Assembly (NCBI RefSeq): GCF_032062135.1
Contig: NC_092859.1
Coordinates: 25,765,602 to 25,829,601, forward strand
DNA length: 64,000 nucleotides
DNA from: Pyxicephalus adspersus
Lineage: Eukaryota; Chordata; Amphibia; Anura; Pyxicephalidae
Direction of reading: 5' to 3'
Shown piece by piece: positions 25,041-37,500 of this stretch. Both the position numbers and the translations under genes were made by a program. The notes under the pieces were generated by a model. That model searched no databases, was not told the DNA's origin, and was given only the letters and a program-made list of their open reading frames with translations. The first letter of the stretch is position 1, and each line of letters opens with the position of its first letter.

Positions 25041-28000
25041 GCTTCTATAAGAAATTGTAGCACAAATATAATGGAATTTCAAAATGCAAAGACATTCGCC
25101 GACCACAGCAGACTTAATCATTGTCCTGTTTTAATATATTGAATTTTCCGCTTTTAACAATGCAACACTTGTTTATTTTTGGAAGGAAAAGTATTTGATG
25201 GATTTTGGTGTTAAGAATGTCATATTTTTACCCTCTACCTGGCTGTGTGATATGGTCTTGTGATATGTCAAATAAAGAAAGAATATATTTGGAGATGTGT
25301 TTTTGAATAAATGTTCACCCTTAAACTGGAACTCCAAAGAAATCCATTGTAGCAAATCATAAGGTGAAAGTTTGCAGGAATGATCAGTGAACACAACCAG
25401 GAACTGAACAAGGCTCGGAATTTTGACTTTTTGTGCATCTCTGTCTAGAAAGTGCATGAATTAAACCTGAACAATAACGGGGCTGTGCTTCTGGAGAGAA
25501 AAGCCAGGTATCTATTAAATGTAATACATACCTGCAAGTGTTACACATTACTCAGCATGCATCAATTCAAAATAAATATATATTTAATGACAGGTTCACT
25601 TTAAGGCATCCTTTCACATTCCTGAGCTCATGATCAGCTGGCTATACTCTGCACACCTGATAAATGTGAATGGTCAGCCCCATTTCTTGGAACTATGGCA
25701 CTTTGTACTTTGTTCCTTGCTAGCTTGCTCCTTTCAGGGGGTGAGATAATATGATTATATGAATCAAATTTCTCTAAACATTAACTGTATTTATAGAGGG
25801 CAATAGACTTTGTGGAAAGGGTCATTTTTGCTATGGCCTGCATGGGTATTTTTTTTGATAAGCTAAAATAAGCCACAGGTATTACAACAATACCAATTTA
25901 AACAATACAACACACACTATTGTTGAAGATTTGCAAACAACACAAAGTTTGTAGCATTGCATAGCTCATGGATGTATCTAAGATCAAGAACTTTTTAGAA
26001 ATGGGAGTAATCATTACATACATATTATCCTTTATGGGGGATGCAATGGCCATTAGGGTTCACCTGGTCAGAGTAATATGCAACCTTCTTACAATAGGCA
26101 TAGGGGTGTATGAAGGAATATAAAAATACCTTACACACAATTTAAAACAGATGGGTCTTCATAATACATCAGAGACTGTTTTACCAATATTACCACCTAA
26201 TGACTGCAAGGGTTGGGAGCAGGCTCACCAAAAGAACAAAATTAACCTCCATTTATTATTAGGCTAAGGTGTTAAAAGCATTAGAGCATTCACCAAGACC
26301 AGGTAAGATTTTTTTTACCCCAATCAATAAGATCTAAACCCATTCCACAAGATGAGGAGCATAGATAGGCTTCCAATAAAAATAAATCCACATGCCTTTC
26401 TTAATTTTAAACAGTGACCTGGGTATGGTTGACAAATACATAATTTGGGTTGTAGCCAAGATCATGGACCAAGACAAATCATCACAGAGGTTTCTATAAA
26501 TAACTGCTCAACTTTTTAATAATTGTAACTGACTAGACTGATTTCCAACAAGATCACTAATTCTTCCATACATACAGCTGTCTTTAGCCTGAAACTGCCC
26601 AATGGGTCCCCTTTGCTGATCTCCAGAAGGCGGTTTGCATCACGTAATAATCAAGGTAAGTGCTTCCTGCATGTCTGTACACATTTGCTGGTCATTAAAT
26701 GTTTCCGGCAGTGATTTATATGAATACATGGTGGTAGGTCTGTTAATTAAAGGGCCAGAGACAAGAAAACAGAACATTGAGCTCTGAAATGAATTCTATC
26801 AATGATAAAGTTGGACTTTTTTTTATAATTAATGGAAGTAAATTTTTAGTGTGTATCACATGAAATAGCTGGCCAGTGAGAAGAATGCCACCCTTTTAAA
26901 ATTACCAAAATTAGTAAACTGACCCAAGAGGCACAAACTGCTTATTGCTCAATGAACCCCCAGCAACCTCTGTAAGAAGCCTTGTTAAGAGACACTGATC
27001 TAGCAGATACCAAAATGTATGGGGTCTAAGGCTGTGAAGAAAAGAAATCAAACCATATGGGCTATATGGTTAATTAATTGCAGCTTCATCACACTGCTAG
27101 AATCTCATATCAGTCTCTGCATAACCCTACTTTTAATGTGAGCCGCTACATAGAAGATTTTCTGTTGCAAGACTGAGTTATCTATTGCCTATGAATCCAC
27201 AGAATTATACATATAATGATTAATGAATTTATTCATACTCCCTGGACATCAACTAGAGCTGTGGATAATCATCAAAAGTGTATGTCAGAGCAAAATGTGG
27301 AAAAGAAAAACATACACATATGTAGGAGAACAGAAAAATGCCTGCTGATATGCCAGTATTATACTAGGTTTCTAAGGTTTTTTAGTGAGTTGGCAACACA
27401 CAGCGTTGTTCTGGACTTAAAGCCTTCCCAGTTTTATTTTGCCAACTCCTTCGTATCTCTATAACACCAAAGCAATGGTATAAATGGGTACAGAGCCTTC
27501 AATTAATGGGTTGAGCTGGCATAAAATGCATTTCAGCTACACAATCATGGAACTTATCAAGACTTTGCAGAAGTTGGCACCTGCTCTGCTATAGACATTG
27601 GTAGTCCAGGTAGAGTCTAATGCCACCCTTTTGTTTTTTTGTTTTTGTTTTTCAAAAGCCTTTATTGTCACCTCTCCTGAAGCCTATTTCTCCTACCTTG
27701 CCTCCGTTTTGTAATACATCAGGCAAGCAAGCCGAGATTGTATATCCAGATTCTATAGTGTATGGCTAAGAGGTCTTTTATTACAAGGAAGTGGCAACCT
27801 GGCAACTGACAGGGTCGTTTGAACTGTTAATGGTATTTTAAGTCCAATGACTTGAGTAGGGAGCCCAATATTTGCCATCCCCACCACCTCCTGCCATTTC
27901 CATTGTTAGAAATGGTAAAGTAGTAACAGTAGCTGACCTCTCTTTCCCTTGTGATAGCAAAGAAAGAGAGTATTAGTTTCCTTTTATTATAGGGGGAGTG

Positions 28001-28557
28001 TTTGGACACAAAATGAATTAAATGGTAATGCTACCAAAATGTTAAACAGCCTAATGGTATCCCTGTCCCAAAAAATTCTCTAACTAATACCTCCTAACAC
28101 TCAACCCCCTTCCTACCACAAAACAACAAATCACAACAAAAAAAGAGTGTGCCTGAACAAAACGAACCCATTCTGCACATCTCTGCCATACATGCACATT
28201 TCCTACAAAAAACACTGCAAGAAATTGTATGGATCTTCTCTATAATCTCAAGCAATGTTCTAAGCCCTGTCTAGTTCTCATCTGATGTATTTCAGGCACC
28301 ACCATAAATAAGAGATGTTCAGTTCTAAAAGTCCTGCCCAAGTGAAGTATAGTTCACCCCCCTCCCCATAGCTAAAAAGCGAGAGAGAAAAAGAATGGGG
28401 CTCTGTAGTCCTAACGCTCTTCTGTCCCAGGGTAACGGTTTTCCTCTATAGATACATGAAGGGTATGTGTTGCACTAGAACACTAGTTGAAAATAAACTC
28501 TCCTTTCATAATGGTTCTAATTTGGTGTAAACCTTTCAATTTCTCCCTAACCCTTAG
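25041..28557. other. Intergenic region between TMTC1 and the ovochymase gene
   Basis: AT-rich sequence with one partial hAT-like copy (26868-27003). I searched it for a signal-peptide exon that could start the ovochymase gene and did not find a convincing one. Short frames here have no recognisable similarity. Confidence 0.6.
26868..27003 (+). mobile_element. hAT-like element, truncated copy 3
   Basis: Contains agtgagaagaatgccaccct, aagaggcacaaactgctta and ttaagagacactgatc, the right half of the family. The left half is missing. Confidence 0.65.
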
Positions 28558-31500
28558 AAATGAAGTGTGGTGTTCAACCAACAAAGATGATGGCTAGAGA
28601 CTTTTTACAAGCAAACTCTCGTATCATTGGGGGCGAGGATGCTGAGGAAGGCGGGCAGCCTTGGACGGTATGTTGGATGATAGAAGCATGGGTGCTCTAC
28701 AGTGAAGGTGGCACAAGTCATTGAAAAAGAGCAATTCCAAGTAACGTGTGTAATTACTGAAATGGAAATTGTACCTAGGATTTGTTACTAGCCAGTAACC
28801 CAACCAACTCGTTTTTTTATTTTTCCCACTTTACTGAGCTCCAGACAACCTGCTAAAATCAGTATAACTTCAAAGAAGTGTTTTCTGCTTTACTTGCCAA
28901 AGAATTTTCATTTCTGTCCAGCCAGTTCTTTGGTCCAGGCATTTTTGCCACACCATAAAGCCAAACCCTAGACCTATCTACAGATTATAGCCAATACAGA
29001 GAAGAAATAAAGGTTGCTCTAAGATTCCTATTGCTCGAGATAATTGTTTGTAAGTGTATTAGGTAAATCTAGCATTTATTAAGCTAGCCTCCCTTTTCTA
29101 ATGGTGAGGATGCAGCAGTCTACCCACCAGCATATTTATGAGGTAATTGATTGTATGTTTATAGTCAACTAATCTTAGGACTAGATTGGGTACTATAGTG
29201 GAATNNNNNNNNNNNNNNNNNNNNNNNNNNNNNNNNNNNNNNNNNNNNNNNNNNNNNNNNNNNNNNNNNNNNNNNNNNNNNNNNNNNNNNNNNNNNNNNN
29301 NNNNNNNNNNNNNNNNNNNNNNNNNNNNNNNNNNNNNNNNNNNNNNNNNNNNNNNNNNNNNNNNNNNNNNNNNNNNNNNNNNNNNNNNNNNNNNNNNNNN
29401 NNNNNNNNNNNNNNNNNNNNNNNNNNNNNNNNNNNNNNNNNNNNNNNNNNNNNNNNNNNNNNNNNNNNNNNNNNNNNNNNNNNNNNNNNNNNNNNNNNNN
29501 NNNNNNNNNNNNNNNNNNNNNNNNNNNNNNNNNNNNNNNNNNNNNNNNNNNNNNNNNNNNNNNNNNNNNNNNNNNNNNNNNNNNNNNNNNNNNNNNNNNN
29601 NNNNNNNNNNNNNNNNNNNNNNNNNNNNNNNNNNNNNNNNNNNNNNNNNNNNNNNNNNNNNNNNNNNNNNNNNNNNNNNNNNNNNNNNNNNNNNNNNNNN
29701 NNNNNNNNNNNGTGGATTTATATATTGTAGCATCACAACCTAGCACAAACCAGAGCTTTCAGTTGATTGGTATATAGTAGAGATTTATCAATGTCTCTTG
29801 ACCATCTGCAGGTCTGCCTAAGCTGTTACAAGGCAATGCCATTCTATGTGTGAATATTTTTTATTTTTATTTTAATATCATGCATGGCAGAAATTAGAAT
29901 ATTCAGGTAGCAAAGATTTAGAATAGCAAGTTCTCAAAACTGGAGTTCATTTTGAATATGAGAAGCCAGCAGGACCCTCTTGAGACCTTCACCAACTGAT
30001 ATAAACAAGTCAATGGGTTAAGGGTCAACTCCTCTTATCTCTGGCCTACAGGATTTGGTATTCAAAAACACTTTATAGGGATAAGGTCTGGGAATTTTGG
30101 GACAGCCAGGCAGATGGCTTGTTAGGCTGCACAAGCAAAATGACTTGTTGGGGTGCATTCTAACCTGTGGGTTGTATGTTGACCAACCTAGTTTTTGAAA
30201 AATGCGAGCTATTCTGGAGTTACTACTTCCCCTTTGATTTCTTTATTTTGTCAGTGAGCTTAGTCACTTGCAAGTCATTGCTGGAGAATACAATCGGACT
30301 GCCATAGATGCTGAACAGCAAAATATCTCCGTCTCCGGAGTGAAGATCCACCCAAAGTACCGTCCTGATGGAAGTATGACCTACGACATTGCATTACTTT
30401 ACCTCGCTCAATCAATCACCCTGGGTGAGTCAATTGGCATTACCAATTTTAATTAAGACAATTGAGGTTCAAAGGAAAACTTGGTAATATTCACTATATC
30501 TACAGTTAATGGAACATTAATGTTATCAGTAAATTAGGAAGTAGAAACAGATTTTACCAAAACTAATAATAATAATAACATCATGAAATAAAATGAATAG
30601 TAAAGAAAAATGGTAAACCTAAGGACAAAATACTTAAAATATGCAAAATTTTAACATTGATTTAGTTTAACCTGAAGGGGATGATTTTTCTCTGCATAAT
30701 GTTAACTCCCCTTTTCTCTTCTTTACAGGTTCAGAGGTGCAGCTGATCTGTCTACCACAAGTGGGGGAAGAAGCTGAAATTGGGACATTGTGTGTATCTA
30801 GTGGATGGGGAAGAGTTGGGGAAAGTAAGTTTTACATGCATTTTAATTAGGCTACTCTTATGGCTCATTGATTTTTTTATTTGAGTTGTGCAGAACCATA
30901 TGGTCACAGTGTTGGTGATTTGGGTGTTGTAAAATGTGTCTGGTTGATTCCTGATTGTCCGATTTGATTGGTTGATGAGGAATAGCCTCTATGATTAACA
31001 TTAGGGGGAACAGGGTGGGCTAAATCCTTGCAAGAAAAATCAAATTTTGCATAGAATTACCAAAGATTATAATTGCAATCATAAACTGATTTTTATGAGT
31101 GATGACTTCCCTTGTTTTCTGTTTGCAGATGCAGAATTTTCAAATGTCCTGCAGGTAGTGACGCTTCCCATTCTAGATTCCACTATGTGTGGTTCAGTCC
31201 TAAACTCTATGGGACTGCCAGCTTTGCACAGCTCCATGCTATGTGCAGGCTTTCCAGGTGGGGGTAAAGATGCTTGCCAGGTAGGTGCAAAAAAAAAAAA
31301 TTGTGTGTGCATGTTGTAAGTAATCATTAGTGTATCCAAATTTTTGTTACCAGTTCTGGATTGCTTTCTGTGTCCTGTGGGAAATTTACCCTTTCTATTT
31401 GTCCTTGAGGCCATCCAAAATTGTTGTTGGATTAAGAAGTTAAACAAAATATTCTAGTGTAGACACCTGTTTAGATGACAACTGTCTAAGATGATTTACC

Positions 31501-34500
31501 CCCTTTGTTACCTAGCAGAACTAATTGAATGTTTTACAGAAATACGTTACAGTCTATGGGGATAGGGGGGATTCACAAAATGCAGCAAAAATGCAGATCC
31601 TATGATCTGCCTGCTCAATGAAATTAAAAAAATTAACATTAAAAAAGTATTTTGTTTTGCCAAGTCACTGCTTAATAGCCAAATATGGCAACGTTTTAAG
31701 CCAATGAAAGCTTTGTAAACATTTATGATGTTGCTTTATAATTAAATATTACAATAAAAAGTTATTTTAATGTTTTTAATAACAAAATGTTATTGTGTGG
31801 CCGTCAGTAAGTAGAATGCCTCCTACATTGCTGGGCAGTGGGAAGAATGTCACCCCTACAGATAGCCAAAAAATAATTATTTTCAGTTAAACTGACCTGA
31901 GAAGCACAAATTGCTCAAAGAGTCCCTTGCAACCTCTGGAGGAACCCTGGTTGAGAAACACTGGTCCAAGGCATAAACGTCCGCAATCCCTAAGTAGGCT
32001 CCCAATGGTGGGAGAAGGTGTTGACCCCTTCTCTAGACCATATAACCGTTGAATCCAATCTTCCTGGAGAGTAGAAGTTAAAGAAAGGTGTCTAAATTAT
32101 TGTTGGAGTTCTAAGGAAGGAAGTGCAATTCCACCAAAATAAATACCCCAAAATTGATGAGAGACACATAGATCATCCACACTTCATATTTTTTTATTAT
32201 TTTTTTCCTATTGTCTTCCTGTCATTCAGGGAGACTCTGGAGGTCCCTTGGTATGCCAGCGGAGATCTGGGACTTGGTTCCTGGCTGGAACTACCTCCTG
32301 GGGAGTTGGTTGTGGAAGAGCTTGGAAAAAGCCACCAACTAGCAGTGAGACTCTGGGTTCTCCAGCAATATTTGCAAGGATTTCTGCTGTACTGGATTTC
32401 CTGAGAAACTCAACGACTGACAGTGAGTAAGAAAATCCTCCAAGATGACTTGTTAGTTTTTTATGATTTTTTAACATTCCAAAGAAAACTGACAATTTCT
32501 TAAATAATTAAATTAAAGTTAAATTTAGTTCTTAAGTTAATTTAGTTCTTAATTAACTAAATTAAAGTTTCAGACATATATATTTAAAAGTAACTTTGAA
32601 ATGATAATATTATAAAATTTATATGAGATTTCCATCATCTCCTGTGATCCTAGGCCATTTAAATTTAAGCATACAATAAAAACAACTGTCTCCAGTATAA
32701 ATGTCAAAATTATCAGTAGTGCTGGAGTTATAGACATCTGAAAATATATGTAGATTTACTTTTTAATTTTGTAAACTTTACCTTTGGCTTTATCCTTCCC
32801 AGCTTCAGAGGCTCTCTGTTGGTCATTCATACAATCGATGAGATTAGTGGTTGGAAAAAAAACAAACCCAAGTTCTACCTAAATTGTAAGCGAGAATGGC
32901 CTGTGTAAATTCGCCGATCGAGCTTTAATTAAAAAAAAAAAAAAATGTCAAAAAAAAAAAATCACGGGCTGCATTCATTGATCAGCTCAGTGTGCGATCC
33001 CTGGCACTAGAGGTTAAATGGGGACAAGTCTCCCCATTCAAAACCTCTAGTGCCCTCTGATTGGCCAAGGAAGGCTTTCCTCAGTCAGAGAGCACTAAAG
33101 GTTTTGAATAGGGAGACTTGTCCCCATTTAACCTCTAGTGCTGGGGATCTCACACAGGATTCCCAGGGCTGCTTGAAGGAATGCAGCCCTGAGAATCCAC
33201 TGTGATCCTGGGGCACTAGAAGTTAAACAACCTCTAGTGCCTGGGGATCGCATTGGAACTGCAGATGAACTCTCAATTGAGTTTCTCCATTGAGAGTTCA
33301 TATGCAGTTGGGCCGGGTTTTTTTTTGGGGGGGGGGGGGGGGTTAGACTTTGGTTGTAGTTTGTTTTCTTTTTAATAATTTTGTGTTTATTTTCAGTTGA
33401 CTTTTGCAGACTTTGCTGTGGAGTTCCAGGAGGAATGCCTATATGACCATGTTTCTGTGTACAGCGACATTGACCATACACAGCTCATTGGTAGGAATTT
33501 TTTAGTTGACCGAATACCAGATAAAGTCAAATAGACATTTTAAATACAGTAGGTGCAGCATACTTGCACACTTTTTAATGTTAAAATATTTTTGATTCTG
33601 TTATGTCAGTCTTAACACCACATTTCATTTCCATACTGCAAAGCCAAATAATTGACACCACCCTTAACTCTTTTGGTTGCACAGCTTCCCATATTCCCCT
33701 CTTTCCTCCATCCTCTTCACTGGGCTGAGGTCCACCCTGGCAGTAAGCTTCTGAAACTCATTTACCTTCAGTGTCTAAAATATGTTAGGATGGCAGCTCT
33801 GTGCCCCTGTCAGGCTTTTATTGCTGTCTGTGTTCCTGCTGGGAAGATTCACCCTTTTTTTTAACCTGGTGATCATTATCACTAGAAAGTGATGGACTAT
33901 CTAAAATCATGCAGTTGTCACCAGAACAGAGGGGACATGGTCTAATGGGAACAATTGTTTGATGAATATACCCTTTTAGGAGGTTCAAGGAGAGTCCCCC
34001 CCAATGTGAAATGGAAAGAGTTTGTTTTCATTACCTACTCTATTCAAAAATACATTTTTTTCTTTTGCTGTGTACAAATGTAATGATTAGCAAATGATTT
34101 CATATTTAAACTAACATGTGGATTTTATGTTTTTCTGGAGTTCTGCTTTTATGATTAAAGAGCCCAATTATTACAGTCATTGTATATAAGTCCTTTCTTT
34201 ATATAGTAACTTTATGTGGATATTCTGTGACGGAGCCAATCTTCAGCCCAGGGAATATTATGGTCATTGTATTCGAGAGTGATGCTGAAAATAATTTCTT
34301 CGGCTTCAAAGCCATGTTCAAATTTTTAAATCCAGGTAAGACCTGCCAGGCAAGTAATAATATCTATCAAAGCCATTATTGTTTACTAATTATTATTGGG
34401 CACACAAAGCCAGGTATACAACACCAGGACTTGCAAATGTCTAAAAACTGCAAACAGTGTCCCCTTCCAAAAGTTTTGTTGGTCCTATAATCATGGGTGT

Positions 34501-37500
34501 CTATGGGAAATTTTCCAGGAAAAATCCCCTGTGAACCACAGAAGCTGTTTAAAGAAACCAATAATACTTTATCTACGTTAACCTTATTTTAATATTTCAT
34601 TATAATTAGCATTTTGATGTAAGTGCTGCTATAATTGACATGAGAGGTATGCCAGCAGTTGGAGCATAATGTGAAGCCTCATAAAAGAATAAAAATGCTG
34701 CAAATTCATACTCATAATGACACATATGGGTGTAGCTATATAAGTGCAGGTCTAGCAATGACTGAAACACATAACCCCCAGCACTGGTATTCAGCAGGGA
34801 TGAGCGAGCGAGTTTTTAAAACTTGATCTCGTGGCGAACTCGGCCTTTCTCCCTTACCGAAATTGTAAGCGAGAACGGCCGGTGTAACTTCGCCAAACAA
34901 CATCAATTAAAAAAAAAAAAAAAAAAAAGATTGCGGGCTGTGCTGATCAATGAATGCAGCCACAGCTGATCAGCTCAGTGTGCGATCCCCAGCACTAGAG
35001 GTTAAATGGGGACAAGTCTCCCCATTCAAAACCTCTAGTGCTCTCTGATTGTCGGAAAGCTTTTTTAGCCAATCTGAGAGCACTAGAGGTTTAGAATGAG
35101 TAGACCTGTCCCCATTTAACCTCTAGTGCTGGGGATGAAGGAATGCAGCCCTGAGAATCCACTGCGATCCCGGGGGACTAGAGGTTAATTGATAAGTATA
35201 GCTCAGTGACCGTGGAAACTTTGCGGTCACAGCTGATTGGAGGCACGCAAGTGCCTCCAATCAGGTGTGACTGCTGGCGAACTCTCAATGGAGTTTCTCC
35301 ATTGGGAATTCATCTGCAGTTCAGTTCCCGCGGTCAGCAGGCTGTACTTATCAGCATGGTCACTGTGGAAACTGAACTGCAGAATCACTCTCAATAGAGA
35401 AACTCAATTGAGAGTTCATCTGCAGTTCCACTGCAATCCCCGGGCAGTAGAGGTTAATTAACCTCTAGTGCCAGGGATCACAAACTGGAGGATTCCCAGG
35501 GCTGCATGAATGAATGCAGCCCTGAGAATTCACTGTAATCCAGTGGCACTAGAGGTTAATTAACCTCTAGTGCCGGGGATCGTAATGATTTCCTCAATCT
35601 TCCGATGGTTTCATAAAATGGGTACGCCGAAATTTCACTGACCCATCGTAAGTTCGAGGAAATTTCCATGAGAATGCCAGAGGCATTCTCGCTCATCCCT
35701 AGTGTTCAGTAGTTTTACTTGCATGGTGCATGCACTCCAGGGAAGCTTCTTCTCTCCTGTGGGACATTGTTTAGCATCCAGGGGGTGAGGATAAATCTGG
35801 CAGCCATGTATACCCATCAGTGAAATGTCTCTTACCTTCTCCTTGTCCATCATGCAGCTGCCAGTGCTGGTGATGTGACATAATACTGCAAATACAACAT
35901 TAAAATAACATTATTTTGCTTAATTTGAAAAACGTAAGGCCCTTTTATACCTGCAGTGGAAAATTGCATGGTTGGCCACTCCTAGGCACAAAGCGAATTC
36001 TGTTGTGTCCCCAGGAGTGGCAAACTGCACTGCACATAAACACATTTGTGCGCAGTTGCAGTGTGGTTGGAGAAAAAGCAACTGAGTGTCCAAAAGCGAT
36101 TTGTGACCCAATCTGGCCACATGCCTTCAGTTGCACAATGGTTCCCAACTACCATCATTCAATTGAATGGGAGTGGTTGGGGCTGCAGTTGAGCTGGCAG
36201 AAGAATGTTGTGGGCAACCAGAGATCTGTAATGACCCTTAATAAAAAAAAAGTGCTGCCTAAGTGTAAAAAACAGAAATAAAAGTGAAGTGAAATAAAGT
36301 TTTTTCCACACTTTATTTCAAATATAGAAATAAATATAATCACCATAATACAAATTATGCAAAACATACAGTATAATATTGTGGATAACCAAGAACAAAA
36401 TCTTTCAACACAATGGGTATCAGCTGAGTAGAAAAGAAACATACAGGAGAAAAAATATATATAATATACGTTATAGCTAATAACAACCACGACTCTTCCA
36501 TATTCCTAAATCTTTGTTGTATCAAGAAAATAGACCTCAATTCAAATTATTGATTAAACTTTTATACACATCAGAATAGAAAAAAAGTGACCCAGGGCCC
36601 TCAAGTTTCTGTAAATGTATCTGCTTTATCAAGGGAGATGGATCTATATTCTTCCATCATATAAATGTCCTGCACCTTGTTAAGCCAACTCTTAATCAGA
36701 GAGGCGACAGAGGATTTCTAAAACATTGGAATCTGGCTATGAGCCGCATTCAATAGACGTAGGGTTAAGGGGGATCTGTATGAACCCAGAGATTCACCCC
36801 AATCATATAGCAGACATGCCGAAGGGGAGAAAGGGATCGAGAACCCAATTATTTGGTGGCCAATGTTACAAATTTGGCTCCAATATGTCTGAATAATCAG
36901 ACATGATGATACCTCCAGCATAGATCTGAAGACTCCGGGTACTATTTATGTATGTAATCCGGGGTAGCATACCATTGTGTCAAACTTTTGTACGAGGTTT
37001 CTTGCAATTTAGTACTAATGGAGCACTTGTGTGCCATCATGCACATATTATGCCACTGCTGGTCAGAAAATTCTACCTGGAGCGCTGACCAGGATGCCTT
37101 TTTTACCTTTACCTTACCAGGGACAATAAGAAAGCGACAAAATGAGAAACTAGATCAGAGGGAATCACCAAACAGGCTTTTTGTAAAGTAATATTGGGCG
37201 TCCTTGGTGTCTTCCATTAACAAATATTTATAACCCAAACTTTCTTGCCTTTAAATATAGTTTAATCAAAATTTTTTTAAAGGTAAAATTGTTAGATTTA
37301 CTTCATTTGACTGTCCTATAAGCCAAATACATTTATTTTTCCAAACTGAATCATTACCTCTAATAACATATTCTTTACTTCATTTTTGCTGTATGTACAT
37401 TTACTACAGAGGAAATTAAGCCGCTTCCCTTTTCTGGTCTTCGTCGTGTTCCAGATCTCAAACGCATCAGTAAAAGTAAGTAATGGGAAATATGTTTCTA

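Larger units (their letters stand above)
28558..32422 (+). other. ovch1: Ovochymase protease domain 1 (trypsin-like, D189)
   Basis: Exon 28558-28667 gives KCGVQPTKM, a propeptide with the usual bridging Cys, then [18 protein letters not shown]. The exon with the His57 box (TAAHC) is not visible and probably falls in the gap at 29205-29711. Asp102 lies in TYDIALLYL (exon 30255-30424), exon 30729-30824 gives the SSGWGRVG segment, exon 31129-31280 gives [14 protein letters not shown], and exon 32230-32422 starts GDSGGPLVC. Residue 189 is Asp (KDAC), predicting cleavage after Lys/Arg. The strand after [10 protein letters not shown] is lengthened by an inserted loop ([11 protein letters not shown]) before SPAIFARI, so position 226 reads Ala. 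Both the loop and the Ala could narrow the pocket. Confidence 0.88.

Noticed and set aside
26600..26660. Possible signal-peptide exon for ovochymase (ATG near 26599 followed by a gtaagt donor)
   Set aside because: The frame from that ATG stops after five codons and the alternative frame has no hydrophobic stretch.
29098..29746. Long open frames on both strands of ~190-210 codons
   Set aside because: They consist of undetermined N bases in the assembly gap; the sequenced ends code nothing recognisable.
32803..32880. Candidate first-half CUB1 exon (TSEALCWSF)
   Set aside because: The phase fits, but it lacks the SPxYP segment and second Cys, has no clear donor, and runs into repeat sequence and a stop; listed only as a weak possibility.
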